From contig DWWD01000028.1 in assembly GCA_019119895.1 (NCBI GenBank), positions 1-64,000 on the forward strand: 64,000 nucleotides of DNA, read 5' to 3'. The notes below the pieces were generated by a model that did not search any database, was not told the DNA's origin, and saw only the letters and a list, made by a program, of their open reading frames with translations. How positions within the stretch are numbered: position 1 is the stretch's first letter; the number at the start of each line of letters is the position of its first letter. Below, piece after piece: positions 1-8,342 of this stretch. The translations under genes were made by a program, and so were the position numbers. The stretch is from Candidatus Anaerostipes avistercoris. GTDB taxonomy: Bacteria > Bacillota > Clostridia > Lachnospirales > Lachnospiraceae.

Positions 1-1
1 A

Positions 2-136
2 CAAGAAAAAGGAATGAAATTAGGAATGCAGTTATTAGAACACCTCTGGAAAGAAGGCAGGACAGAAGAGATTTCCCGAGTCAGGGAGGATCAGGATTAC
101 CGGAGAAAGCTTCTGCAGGAGTATGGTCTCATATAA
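2..136 (+). CDS. C-terminal end of an unidentified gene (5' partial)
   Basis: The frame is open from the window edge and ends at a TAA at 134-136, leaving about 44 charged, helical residues (ending LLQEYGLI). I do not recognise the family from so short a tail. An intrinsic terminator follows 20 bases later, so this is the real 3' end of a transcript. Confidence 0.5.
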   Translation, partial: QEKGMKLGMQLLEHLWKEGRTEEISRVREDQDYRRKLLQEYGLI

Positions 137-156
137 AATGAATCTTAATACAATGA

Positions 157-190
157 CAGCCAGTTCGCAAATGACGGACTGGCTGTTTTT
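157..190 (+). terminator. Intrinsic terminator after the partial gene
   Basis: A perfect 8-bp stem (CAGCCAGT at 157-164 with ACTGGCTG at 178-185) is followed directly by a run of T. Confidence 0.85.
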
Positions 191-221
191 CTGTCATATT
201 TCTTAACTTTTCTAAATTGTA

Positions 222-250
222 TTGACTTACTGTAAATAAAATTATATTAT
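222..250 (+). promoter_or_regulatory. Vegetative promoter of the padR operon
   Basis: TTGACT at 222-227 and TATTAT at 245-250 are separated by 17 bases and lie 60 bases upstream of the padR start. The AT-rich stretch just downstream (about 241-262) contains ATAT-type inverted sequence that could be the operator for the PadR protein itself; that part is inference. Confidence 0.65.
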
Positions 251-309
251 ATTTCATATAGTATTAAAGGAAAAATAATATTACGGAAAGTATAAGAAGG
301 AGGATGCTG

Positions 310-630
310 ATGGTATTTAATACGGGAGCAGCGCTTCTGGATGCAGTTGTTCTGGCTGTCGTATCGAGAGAGGAAGAAGGGACTTACGGTTATAAGATCA
401 CCCAGGATGTGCGTAAAGCACTGGATGTATCAGAGTCTACGTTATATCCGGTCCTCAGACGGCTGAAGAAGGACGGATGTCTCGAAGTCCATGATAAAGA
501 ATATCAGGGCAGGAATCGGAGATATTATAAGATAACGGCGGAAGGAAGAGCCCAGCTTGGACTGTACAAAGAAGAATGGAAGACATATTCTGATCGGATA
601 TCTATGATTTTTGAGGGAGGAGAAGTATGA
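310..630 (+). CDS. PadR family transcriptional regulator
   Basis: A 106-residue winged-helix repressor of the PadR type. The helix-turn-helix core (YGYKITQDVRKAL, then SESTLYPVLRRLKKDG) and the wing with RRYYKIT are typical. The ATG at 310 is preferred over the in-frame ATG at 304, because AGGAGG at 298-303 abuts the first but is spaced 6 bases from the second. It overlaps the next gene by 4 bases (ATGA). In Firmicutes, small PadR proteins often control an adjacent DUF1700/HAAS gene, as here, usually in response to cell-envelope or antimicrobial stress; the inducer here is unknown. Confidence 0.85.
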   Translation: MVFNTGAALLDAVVLAVVSREEEGTYGYKITQDVRKALDVSESTLYPVLRRLKKDGCLEVHDKEYQGRNRRYYKITAEGRAQLGLYKEEWKTYSDRISMIFEGGEV

Positions 631-1340
631 ATCGGGAAGAATATTTAAGGAGATTGTCGTATCTTCTTCAGGATCTGCCGGAAGAAGAATATAAAGACGC
701 ATTGGAGTATTATGAAGACTATTTTGAGGAGGCAGGACCTGACCGGGAACAGGAAGTAATCCTGGAGCTGGGAAGACCGGAGCGGATTGCGGCCATGATC
801 AGAGACTCTGTCAAAGAAAAAGACGGCGAGTGGGAATATACGGAAAACGGGTATTATAACAAACGATATGACGAGCATAATCAGATGCCGGGGCAGAGAG
901 AAAAAAAGGCGAAAGAAGAGAAGGAAAAGGAATCCTGGCATATGAAGGGTTCGCGAAACCGCAATATCCTTCTGCTGATCATCATTCTGGTTCTGGCCAG
1001 CGGCGCTGTTATTCCAGCGGCACTGGGCCTTGTACTTGGAATCGGAGGCGGCGTTCTCGGGCTGGCAGGAGGAATCTTTGGAATTGTTGCTGCCGCCTGT
1101 GCTTCCTGTTTTGGACTGCTGATCGGAGGAATTGCTGTGGTCGTTTCAGGAATTGTGAAAATGTTCACTGTGGCGCCGACCGGACTGCTTCTTCTTGGCT
1201 GTGGATGTATCATGACTGCCGCCGGGCTGTTTCTTCTTATGCTGGCGGTGTGGATCATCGGAGGGCTGCTTCCCAAATTGATCCGGTGGATTGTAGGAGT
1301 ATTTCGTAAATTATTTCACAGAGGAGGGGAAGGAGTATGA
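627..1340 (+). CDS. DUF1700 (HAAS-type) integral membrane protein
   Basis: 237 residues. The N-terminal 65 residues form a soluble helical HAAS/DUF1700 domain (NREEYLRRLSYLLQDLPEEE and a YYEDYFEEAG stretch), followed by a charged linker. Hydrophobic, glycine-rich transmembrane segments follow from about residue 112 to 225. The gene is translationally coupled to padR and overlaps the following DUF4097 gene by 4 bases. DUF1700 proteins are commonly found with PadR regulators and are thought to act in envelope sensing; the biochemical role is not established. Confidence 0.8.
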   Translation: MNREEYLRRLSYLLQDLPEEEYKDALEYYEDYFEEAGPDREQEVILELGRPERIAAMIRDSVKEKDGEWEYTENGYYNKRYDEHNQMPGQREKKAKEEKEKESWHMKGSRNRNILLLIIILVLASGAVIPAALGLVLGIGGGVLGLAGGIFGIVAAACASCFGLLIGGIAVVVSGIVKMFTVAPTGLLLLGCGCIMTAAGLFLLMLAVWIIGGLLPKLIRWIVGVFRKLFHRGGEGV

Positions 1341-2134
1341 AAAAGTTTTTTAAAATATGTACGGCGATGACTGTATTTTTCTTGATCGCGGGAATCGGAT
1401 TTCTGATTGCGGCATGGAGAGGAGGAGCCACGATACCGGCAGTGATAGACAATGCAATACAGAATTTTAAAGGAGAGGAGATCAACTCCCGATACAGTTT
1501 TGGAAGTCAGGGAGTCCGGAAGCTGGAAATTGATATGGGAGGTGGGAACCTGCAAATCCAGCAGGGTGCCAACGATGAGATTTCTCTGGAAAATGACGGA
1601 CAATCCTGGGTCAGAGCGAAAATGAAAGATGACGGGGAGACACTGACGATTGATGAAGGAAGATTCGCTTCCTGGCTGCGGCGTTTCCGGAAACCGAGAG
1701 GTACGGCTGTTCTGACCCTGCCGAAAGATATGAACCTGGAAGAATTGGATATCGACTGCGGTTCCGGAGATATTACAGCGCAGACTTTATCCGGTAATGA
1801 GATATCGATTGACTGTGGAAGCGGTGATATTAAGATGGATACTCTCAGTGGGAAAGATGTTTCCATTGACTGCGGAAGCGGGGATATCGAAGTCGGGCTG
1901 CTGGAAGCAGATACTGTGGAAAATGATATCGGAAGCGGAAACCTGACTCTTATGCTTGCAGGAACAGAAAATGATTATCACTATGAAATTAACTGTGGTT
2001 CTGGAGATGTCCATATTGGTTCCAGAAACTATTCCGGTGTTAAATCTTCCGATCAGGGAGGAGCTGGATCCAAAAGTCTGGAATTGGATTCCGGAAGCGG
2101 GGATGTTAGAATAGACTTTAAAGAAGATAAATAG
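1337..2134 (+). CDS. DUF4097 family membrane-anchored beta-repeat protein
   Basis: 265 residues. A single N-terminal hydrophobic anchor (about residues 5-27) is followed by an extracytoplasmic domain with recurring IDCGSGDI units about 20 residues apart, which suggests a right-handed beta-helix as in DUF4097 (LiaG/YvlB-like) proteins. The repeats include several cysteines, unusual for an exposed domain. It overlaps the DUF1700 gene and precedes a PspC gene, the arrangement of envelope-stress operons. Function beyond that association is unknown. Confidence 0.8.
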   Translation: MKKFFKICTAMTVFFLIAGIGFLIAAWRGGATIPAVIDNAIQNFKGEEINSRYSFGSQGVRKLEIDMGGGNLQIQQGANDEISLENDGQSWVRAKMKDDGETLTIDEGRFASWLRRFRKPRGTAVLTLPKDMNLEELDIDCGSGDITAQTLSGNEISIDCGSGDIKMDTLSGKDVSIDCGSGDIEVGLLEADTVENDIGSGNLTLMLAGTENDYHYEINCGSGDVHIGSRNYSGVKSSDQGGAGSKSLELDSGSGDVRIDFKEDK

Positions 2135-2152
2135 AATTGTGAGGAAAAAGGT

Positions 2153-2341
2153 ATGAGTAAAAAGAGACTGTACAAATCAAGAAAAGATAAAATCATCTGC
2201 GGCGTATGCGGAGGACTGGCGGAATATTTTGATGTCGATCCGACACTTGTCCGAATCGCGGCCGCATTGGTATGCTGCAGTGGATATGGATTCTTCGTAT
2301 ATATTGTAGCGGCCATTGTGATGCCGGAGAAGGTGGAATAA
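2153..2341 (+). CDS. PspC domain protein
   Basis: 62 residues, essentially a bare PspC domain: KDKIICGVCGGLAEYFDVDP followed by one hydrophobic helix and a terminal VMPEK. PspC domains are membrane components of phage-shock or Lia-type stress responses. It is the last gene of the padR operon, 18 bases after the DUF4097 gene, and a terminator-like hairpin follows. Confidence 0.9.
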   Translation: MSKKRLYKSRKDKIICGVCGGLAEYFDVDPTLVRIAAALVCCSGYGFFVYIVAAIVMPEKVE

Positions 2342-2343
2342 GC

Positions 2344-2373
2344 TTGAATTGAGATCAAAAAATATGATATAAT
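2344..2373 (+). promoter_or_regulatory. Likely promoter of the symporter gene
   Basis: TTGAAT at 2344-2349 and a perfect TATAAT at 2368-2373 with an 18-base spacer. Because the hairpin at 2391-2425 lies downstream of it, transcripts from this promoter would have to read through that hairpin. Confidence 0.5.
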
Positions 2374-2390
2374 TCTTAACGAAATTTTAA

Positions 2391-2425
2391 CACAAAAAGG
2401 CAGAGGGATTTCTGCTTTTTTTGTG
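2391..2425 (+). terminator. Terminator of the padR-pspC operon
   Basis: CACAAAAAGGCAGA pairs with TCTGCTTTTTTTGTG, with a T run inside the 3' arm. It sits between pspC and the symporter gene and could also act as an attenuator for the latter. Confidence 0.65.
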
Positions 2426-2448
2426 CAGAAAAGAGGAGGATTATATTT

Positions 2449-3975
2449 ATGAGCATGCCTATTTTGATTGCTATGGTTCTGTATATGGCCATGGTTGTAG
2501 GAATTGGATTCATTTGCAGCAAAAAGAATCAAAATTCGGAAGATTATTTTCTGGGAGGAAGAGGCCTCGGACCATGGGTCACGGCAATGAGCGCAGAGGC
2601 TTCTGATATGAGCAGCTGGCTGTTGATGGGACTGCCGGGTCTTGCGTTTGCCACCGGTTTTAGTCAGGCTGGCTGGACAGCGATTGGACTGATTTTAGGA
2701 ACCTATTTGAATTGGAAGATTATAGCCAAAAGATTACGGCACTATACGGAAGTTTCAGAGAACTCAATTACAGTACCGGATTTTTTCAGCAATCGATTTA
2801 AAGATGACAGGAAAATTTTAAGCAGTATTTCAGCGATTATGATTTTGGTATTCTTTACTGTTTATACAGCGTCAGGATTTGCTGCCTGCGGAACACTATT
2901 TAATTCAGTGTTTGGGCTGGATTATCAGGCAAGTATGATCGTATGTGCGGCAGTCATTGTGATTTATACGTCTCTGGGCGGTTTTCTTGCGGCCAGTACA
3001 ACGGATTTAATCCAGGGACTTCTGATGTCTTTCGCTATTGTCGTAGTTCTTATTGTGGGAATTATGGCGGCGGGAGGCGTCGGCAGTGTCATAGAATATG
3101 GTAAGGGATTGGAAGGATTTTTTGATATCATGAAATACCATGATCCGGTATCTGGTCAGGCGGTTTCACAGGGGATTCTTCCGATTATATCCGGTCTTGC
3201 ATGGGGGCTTGGGTATTTTGGGATGCCGCATATTCTTGTAAGATTTATGGCAATCCGTGATCCGGAAGAAGTGAAAAAATCAAGAAATATTGCTATGACA
3301 TGGGTGTTGATTTCACTTACGGTTGCTGTCTGCATTGGATTTACCGGTGCGGCTCTGTATTCCGATGTAACGGAACTTGCAGGGAATGGAAATCAGAGAA
3401 TTTTTATTTATATGACGACGCATCTGTTTAAGGGGATAATACCATTATTTATTGCCGGAATCATACTGTCAGGAATTCTTGCGGCAACGATGAGTACCTC
3501 AGATTCACAGCTTTTGATTGCCTCTTCCTGCGTGTCTAAGGATTTATTTCAGGGATTATTCAAAAAAGAAGCATCAGAAAAGCATGTGCTGTTGATTTCC
3601 AGAGTGACCACAATTTTGATCGCGTTGATTGGAATTGTCATTGCTATGGATGAAAATAGTTCCGTGTTTGGACTGGTGGAAAACGCATGGGCAGGGTTTG
3701 GAGGAGCTTTTGGCCCGCTGATGGTGTTTTCCCTGTTCTGGAGGAGAACCAATCTGAAAGGAGCAGTGGCTGGAATGCTGAGCGGTGGAATTACTGCACT
3801 TGTATGGCCGTTTACACTGGCAAAATTAGGAGGAATTTTTGAAATTTACTGTCTGCTCCCGGCATTCGTTATTTCTTCTCTTCTGATCGTAGTCATCAGT
3901 CTATGCACAGAAGAACCAGATGATAAGATAAAACAGGAATTTGATAAAGCAAGACAATTAAGTGTTGAAGAATAA
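2449..3975 (+). CDS. putP: Sodium:solute symporter, PutP (sodium/proline) type
   Basis: 508 residues with about 13 transmembrane segments, the expected length for the SSS family. N-terminal features match PutP: SKKNQNSEDYFLGGRGLGPW, then the SAEASDMSSWLLMGLPG stretch, which carries the sodium-site residues of proline permeases. The start ATG is 8 bases after AGAGGAGGA. It is monocistronic, bounded by terminators on both sides. Proline is the most likely substrate by family resemblance; other amino acids or organic acids cannot be excluded. Confidence 0.85.
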   Translation: MSMPILIAMVLYMAMVVGIGFICSKKNQNSEDYFLGGRGLGPWVTAMSAEASDMSSWLLMGLPGLAFATGFSQAGWTAIGLILGTYLNWKIIAKRLRHYTEVSENSITVPDFFSNRFKDDRKILSSISAIMILVFFTVYTASGFAACGTLFNSVFGLDYQASMIVCAAVIVIYTSLGGFLAASTTDLIQGLLMSFAIVVVLIVGIMAAGGVGSVIEYGKGLEGFFDIMKYHDPVSGQAVSQGILPIISGLAWGLGYFGMPHILVRFMAIRDPEEVKKSRNIAMTWVLISLTVAVCIGFTGAALYSDVTELAGNGNQRIFIYMTTHLFKGIIPLFIAGIILSGILAATMSTSDSQLLIASSCVSKDLFQGLFKKEASEKHVLLISRVTTILIALIGIVIAMDENSSVFGLVENAWAGFGGAFGPLMVFSLFWRRTNLKGAVAGMLSGGITALVWPFTLAKLGGIFEIYCLLPAFVISSLLIVVISLCTEEPDDKIKQEFDKARQLSVEE

Positions 3976-3996
3976 AATATATATATTTTTTTGGAG

Positions 3997-4032
3997 GCCG
4001 GTTTTCGTATTCAAAAAGAAAACCGGCTTTTT
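3997..4032 (+). terminator. Intrinsic terminator after putP
   Basis: A perfect 10-bp stem (GCCGGTTTTC / GAAAACCGGC) is followed by TTTTT. Confidence 0.85.
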
Positions 4033-4076
4033 GAAAAACTTGTCTCTTTTCCCATAGTATCTTTCCGACGGATTCT

Positions 4077-4104
4077 GCACATTCTTTTATTGTTCACATA
4101 AAAT
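4077..4104 (+). promoter_or_regulatory. Candidate sigma-E (mother-cell) promoter of cotJ
   Basis: CATAAAAT at 4097-4104 is close to the sigma-E -10 consensus CATACAAT. A GCACATT motif lies 13 bases upstream. The position ahead of cotJA fits the known sigma-E control of cotJ in Bacillus; the match itself is approximate. Confidence 0.45.
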
Positions 4105-4133
4105 GTTAGTACAGGTAAGAAAGGAGAATGATT

Positions 4134-4391
4134 GTGGAGAAATATGTTGGGCAGAACTGTTCCTGCCACAGAGAACGTTCCATGGAATCCAGGTGCGGAT
4201 ATGATTCCCGGATGAAAAACAGGGATCAGTGGCACCGTCATGAAGGCGTTGATTCCATGCAGATTGCGATGCAGTATGTTCCATGGCAGCACTGGGACCA
4301 GGTATATTGTCCGGAAGAGGGATTAAAATACGGAACCATTTTTCCGGAATTAAATAAGCCGTTTTACGGGAAAGGAGCGTGCCGCCGATGA
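4134..4391 (+). CDS. cotJA: Spore coat-associated protein CotJA
   Basis: About 85 residues. The C-terminal half (AMQYVPWQHWDQVYCPEEGLKYGTIFPELNKPF) is the diagnostic CotJA region. I prefer the GTG at 4134, 7 bases after AAGGAG; an in-frame ATG at 4128 lies only 1 base from it. It overlaps cotJB by the ATGA at 4388-4391. CotJA is part of the inner spore coat and is needed with CotJC for coat assembly. The protein is cysteine- and histidine-rich at its N-terminus. Confidence 0.88.
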   Translation: MEKYVGQNCSCHRERSMESRCGYDSRMKNRDQWHRHEGVDSMQIAMQYVPWQHWDQVYCPEEGLKYGTIFPELNKPFYGKGACRR

Positions 4392-4648
4392 ATCAGTATG
4401 ATCAGAAAAAACTGCTGGATTATATTAATGCGGTAAGTTTTGCACTGGTTGACACAACTCTGTATCTGGATACACATCCGGAAGATCAGGAGGCAATCCA
4501 TCAGTTCCATCAGTATCAGCAGGCAAGAAATAAAGCTGTAAAAGAGTATTCCCAATATTTTGAGCCTTTAACCATTGATTCTGCAGAAATCACAGATACG
4601 TTTACATGGGCGACAGACTCATGGCCGTGGATGAAGGAGGGATGCTGA
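4388..4648 (+). CDS. cotJB: Spore coat protein CotJB
   Basis: 86 residues starting MNQYDQKKLLDYINAVSFA. The family signature includes VDTTLYLDTHPEDQEAI and a C-terminal WATDSWPW. The ATG at 4388 has AAAGGAG 10 bases upstream; the GTG at 4379 lies only 1 base from that site. It sits between cotJA and cotJC in the usual order. CotJB is a small spore coat component without known enzymatic activity. Confidence 0.9.
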   Translation: MNQYDQKKLLDYINAVSFALVDTTLYLDTHPEDQEAIHQFHQYQQARNKAVKEYSQYFEPLTIDSAEITDTFTWATDSWPWMKEGC

Positions 4649-4649
4649 T

Positions 4650-5252
4650 ATGTGGAATTATGAGAAAAGACTGGAATATCCGATTAAAATCAAACAAAAC
4701 AATCCGGAACTTGCTAAAGTCATCATCAGCCAGTATGGAGGGCCGAACGGTGAAATCGGGGCATCCATGAGATATCTTTCCCAGCGGTTTGCGATGCCGT
4801 ACAAAGAAGTGTGCGGAGTCCTGACAGATATCGGAACAGAAGAACTGGCACATCTGGAAATGGTAGCGACCATTGTCCATCAGCTGACCAGCAATCTGAC
4901 GCCGGAACAGATTGTGGCAGGAGGATTTGATCAGTATTATGTGGATCATACGACAGGAATCTGGCCGCAGGCAGCCAGCGGAGAGCCGTTCAGCGCCTCT
5001 ATGTTCCAGTCTGTCGGTGATCCGATCACAGATTTAAGTGAGGATCTTGCTGCGGAACAAAAGGCAAGGACAACGTATGACAACCTGCTTCGTCTGATCA
5101 AAGATCCGGATGTCAGAGATCCGATCGCCTTTTTAAGGCAGAGAGAAATCGTGCATTTCCAGAGATTTGGAGAAGCTTTGAGACGGGTTCAGGAGCGACT
5201 GGATTCCAAGAACTTCTATGCATTCAATCCGGCGTTTGACTGTAAGTCATAA
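4650..5252 (+). CDS. cotJC: Spore coat protein CotJC, manganese catalase family
   Basis: 200 residues, a ferritin-like four-helix protein of the manganese catalase family. Metal-binding motifs visible are EELAHLEM (ExxH on one helix) and the later REIVHFQRFGE. The start codon follows the cotJB stop after a single base, with GGAGGG upstream. CotJC is incorporated into the spore coat and may protect against peroxide; catalase activity is inferred from family. An intrinsic terminator closes the operon. Confidence 0.92.
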   Translation: MWNYEKRLEYPIKIKQNNPELAKVIISQYGGPNGEIGASMRYLSQRFAMPYKEVCGVLTDIGTEELAHLEMVATIVHQLTSNLTPEQIVAGGFDQYYVDHTTGIWPQAASGEPFSASMFQSVGDPITDLSEDLAAEQKARTTYDNLLRLIKDPDVRDPIAFLRQREIVHFQRFGEALRRVQERLDSKNFYAFNPAFDCKS

Positions 5253-5285
5253 ATAGATAAAATCTATATACTGTTAAGAATTCGC

Positions 5286-5316
5286 AAAAAAGAGTCATTT
5301 TCTTATGGCTCTTTTT
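5286..5316 (+). terminator. Terminator of the cotJ operon
   Basis: AAAAAGAGTCAT pairs with ATGGCTCTTTTT around a short loop, with the T run at 5312-5316. Confidence 0.75.
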
Positions 5317-5343
5317 GTCTTTTCTTATAGGTTATGTTAGAAT
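5315..5343 (+). promoter_or_regulatory. Promoter of trkA-trkH
   Basis: TTGTCT at 5315-5320 and TAGAAT at 5338-5343 with a 17-base spacer. The -35 overlaps the tail of the cotJ terminator. Confidence 0.55.
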
Positions 5344-5393
5344 GAAAGCGAAATAATATAAATTGAGAAAAAAGTGGGGATGAGAAAAAGAAA

Positions 5394-6755
5394 ATGGATA
5401 TTATTATTGTTGGATGCGGAAGAATTGGTTCTACCCTCGTAGAAGAGCTGAGCGGAGAGAATCATGATATCTCGGTGATCGATGAAAAGGCCGATATCGT
5501 ACAGGAAATGGCAAATAATTACGATGTCCTCGGTGTAATCGGAAACGGTGCCAGCTATAATACTCTGGTGGAAGCAGGGATTGAGAAAGCAGATATCGTT
5601 ATCGCAGTTACGAATTCTGATGAGTTAAATCTGCTGTGCTGTCTGATCGCAAAGAAAGCGGGAAATTGTCAGACGATTGTCAGAGTCAGAAATCCGCTGT
5701 ATTATGAAGAAATCGCATTTATCAAAGAGGAGATGGGGATTTCCATGGTGCTGAATCCTGAATTGGGAGCCGCCTACGAGATTGCCAGATTGATGCGTTT
5801 TCCTTCTGCCATGGAAGTTAATAAGTTTTCAAAAGGCCGGATTGAAATGCTGAAATACAAGATTCCGGCCGGATCCAGATTAGATGGCATGAATCTGAGT
5901 ACGATTGGAGAACATTTTAACTGTGATGTTCTGATCTGTGCGGTAGAGCGAGATAAGAGACTGATCATACCGACCGGATCTTTCGAGCTGAAAGAAAAGG
6001 ATATCATTTCCTTTGTGGCAGGACCGGATAATGCTATGGAATTTTTCCGGAAGATTGGCGAGAAGAAAAATCAGATCCATGATGTTATGATTGTTGGAGG
6101 AAGCAAGATTGCTTTCTATTTGTGCAAACTTCTGGTTGCCAGCGGAATCAATGTAAAACTGGTGGATAAAAAACTGGAGAGATGTGAGGAGTTAAGTGAT
6201 CTTCTGCCGAAAGTCATGGTAATCCATGGAAATGGAATGGATCATGATCTTCTGATGGAAGAAGGACTGTCGGATGTGGAAGCATTTCTTGCGCTGACCA
6301 ATCACGATGAGGAGAATATCTTCCTTGCGCTTTATGTACAGGAGCAGACAGATGCGAAATTAGTGACAAAGGTTCAGAAAATCAATTACAATGCCATGAT
6401 TGAGCGTCTGAATCTGGGAAGTATGATTTATCCAGAATATTTGACAGCGCAGTATCTGGTGCAGTATGTCCGTGCAAAGCAGAATTCGATCGGCAGCAAC
6501 ATTGAAAATCTTTATAAAATAATGGATGGAAGAGCAGAAGCGCTGGAATTCCATATCCAGAAAAATTCACCGGTTATTGGAATACCGATACAGGATCTTC
6601 CAATCATCAAGAATCTGCTGATCTGCAGTATTTACCGCAATGGAAAAGCGATGATTCCGAATGGACAGGATGTGATTCTTGAAGATGACCTGGTTGTTGT
6701 AGTTACGACAAAGAAAGGACTGCACGACGTGAAAGATATATTGAGAAGAGGATAA
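5394..6755 (+). CDS. trkA: Trk system potassium uptake regulatory protein TrkA
   Basis: 453 residues with two tandem RCK (TrkA-N plus TrkA-C) units. The first opens with the nucleotide-binding motif MDIIIVGCGRIGSTL, the second at about residue 232 with DVMIVGGSKIAFYL, each followed by a TrkA_C subdomain. This full-length two-lobe form is the cytoplasmic NAD(H)/ATP-sensing ring that gates TrkH. It is followed 15 bases later by the trkH-type channel gene, so the pair forms a complete K+ uptake system. Confidence 0.93.
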   Translation: MDIIIVGCGRIGSTLVEELSGENHDISVIDEKADIVQEMANNYDVLGVIGNGASYNTLVEAGIEKADIVIAVTNSDELNLLCCLIAKKAGNCQTIVRVRNPLYYEEIAFIKEEMGISMVLNPELGAAYEIARLMRFPSAMEVNKFSKGRIEMLKYKIPAGSRLDGMNLSTIGEHFNCDVLICAVERDKRLIIPTGSFELKEKDIISFVAGPDNAMEFFRKIGEKKNQIHDVMIVGGSKIAFYLCKLLVASGINVKLVDKKLERCEELSDLLPKVMVIHGNGMDHDLLMEEGLSDVEAFLALTNHDEENIFLALYVQEQTDAKLVTKVQKINYNAMIERLNLGSMIYPEYLTAQYLVQYVRAKQNSIGSNIENLYKIMDGRAEALEFHIQKNSPVIGIPIQDLPIIKNLLICSIYRNGKAMIPNGQDVILEDDLVVVVTTKKGLHDVKDILRRG

Positions 6756-6770
6756 TGGAGGCGTAATATT

Positions 6771-8249
6771 ATGAATTTAGGAATGATTCGCTATGTACTG
6801 GGACTGGTAATGATGTTTGAAGGTGCTTTCTTATCTCTCCCATGCATTGTGGCTCTGATTTACAATGAAGGAGAAGGCGTGTCTTTCTTTGTTATGATGA
6901 TTGTATGTCTTTTGTTTGGGTTCCTTCTTCGATGGAAAAAGCCGCGGAACAGTGCCTTTTATGTAAAAGAAGGTTTTGTAACAGTAGCGGCCAGCTGGAT
7001 TATTATGAGCTTTTTCGGAGGACTTCCGTTTGTGCTGAACGGAGATATTCCTTCTGTAGTAGATGCTATGTTTGAAACGGTGTCAGGGTTTACGACCACG
7101 GGATCCAGTATTCTGTCGGATGTGGAAACATTGGCAAGATGCAGCCTGTTTTGGAGAAGTTTCACTCACTGGATCGGCGGAATGGGTGTGTTTGTATTTG
7201 TGCTTGCTGTAATGCCGCTGACCGGAGGGCAGAATATCCATCTGATGCGTGCGGAGAGTCCGGGACCATCTGTAGGGAAGCTGGTGCCTAAACTTCGGAC
7301 GACATCTATGATTCTTTATAAAATTTATATTGCAATGTCTGTTATTATGGTGGGATTCCTTCTGGCAGGGAAAATGCCGCTGTTTGATTCTCTGCTTCTG
7401 ATGTTCGGTTCTGCGGGAACCGGAGGTTTTTCGATTCTAAATACCGGATGCGCGACTTATTCACCATATGTTCAGTATGTGATTGCGATTTTTATGATGC
7501 TGTTTGGGATTAACTTTAACGTTTACTATTTCCTTCTGATCAGAAAAATAAAGGAAGCAGTAAAATATGAAGAGTTAAGATATTACCTTCTGTTTATTGG
7601 CGCAGCGGTTCTGCTGATCGCAATCAATATACATAATACTTTTAATTCACTGGAACCGGCATTCCGCCATGCATTTTTCCAGGTGTCTTCTATCATTACA
7701 ACAACAGGATACAGTTCTATAGATTTTAATTACTGGCCGGAATTTTCCAGAGTCATTCTGATTCTTCTGATGTTTTCAGGAGCCTGTGCAGGCAGCACCG
7801 GAGGAGGAATCAAAGTATCCAGACTGATTATGATGCTGAAGACAGTGAAGAAAGAATTACTGTCCTATGCTCATCCAAGAACCGTGCGCAAGGTAAAATT
7901 CAACGGCAGAGTGGTGGAGCATGAGGTCATCCGTGGAATGAATGTATACTTTGTTGCGTATTGTTTTATCCTGATGTTTTCTATTTTGATCATCTCCTTG
8001 GATGATTTTGATTTTGTCACTAACTTTACGGCGGTGGCGTCTACATTGAATAACATTGGACCAGGTCTTGGTGTTGTAGGACCGACCGGAAATTTTGGAA
8101 TGTATTCAGATTTGTCCAAAATTGTCATGGTATTTGATATGCTGGCAGGAAGGCTTGAAATCTTTCCGATGCTCGTTCTGCTGAGCCCGTATACATGGAA
8201 GGGAGTAAAATTCCGGAGAAGGAACAGGGCAGTCGGTCAGAAAGCGTAA
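6771..8249 (+). CDS. trkH: TrkH family potassium uptake channel
   Basis: 492 residues, polytopic. The selectivity-filter repeats of the SKT family are visible: VSGFTTTGSS (about residue 105), GSAGTGGFS, SSIITTTGYSS, and NNIGPGLG near the C-terminus. SFTHWIGGMG is typical of TrkH. It functions with the upstream TrkA ring to import K+. The C-terminus is within the normal family length. Confidence 0.92.
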   Translation: MNLGMIRYVLGLVMMFEGAFLSLPCIVALIYNEGEGVSFFVMMIVCLLFGFLLRWKKPRNSAFYVKEGFVTVAASWIIMSFFGGLPFVLNGDIPSVVDAMFETVSGFTTTGSSILSDVETLARCSLFWRSFTHWIGGMGVFVFVLAVMPLTGGQNIHLMRAESPGPSVGKLVPKLRTTSMILYKIYIAMSVIMVGFLLAGKMPLFDSLLLMFGSAGTGGFSILNTGCATYSPYVQYVIAIFMMLFGINFNVYYFLLIRKIKEAVKYEELRYYLLFIGAAVLLIAINIHNTFNSLEPAFRHAFFQVSSIITTTGYSSIDFNYWPEFSRVILILLMFSGACAGSTGGGIKVSRLIMMLKTVKKELLSYAHPRTVRKVKFNGRVVEHEVIRGMNVYFVAYCFILMFSILIISLDDFDFVTNFTAVASTLNNIGPGLGVVGPTGNFGMYSDLSKIVMVFDMLAGRLEIFPMLVLLSPYTWKGVKFRRRNRAVGQKA

Positions 8250-8272
8250 AACAAGAATTTTACAGAAAAATA

Positions 8273-8321
8273 AAATCCCTGCATGCGGTCGGTAAATATG
8301 CTGCATACAGGGATTTCTTCT
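8273..8321. terminator. Bidirectional terminator between trkH and the LytTR gene
   Basis: AAATCCCTGCATGC pairs with GCAT-CAGGGATTT (8308-8316). It separates convergent genes, with T-rich sequence on the plus-strand exit. Confidence 0.7.
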
Positions 8322-8342
8322 GATTGCTGTGATCCGTAAAAA

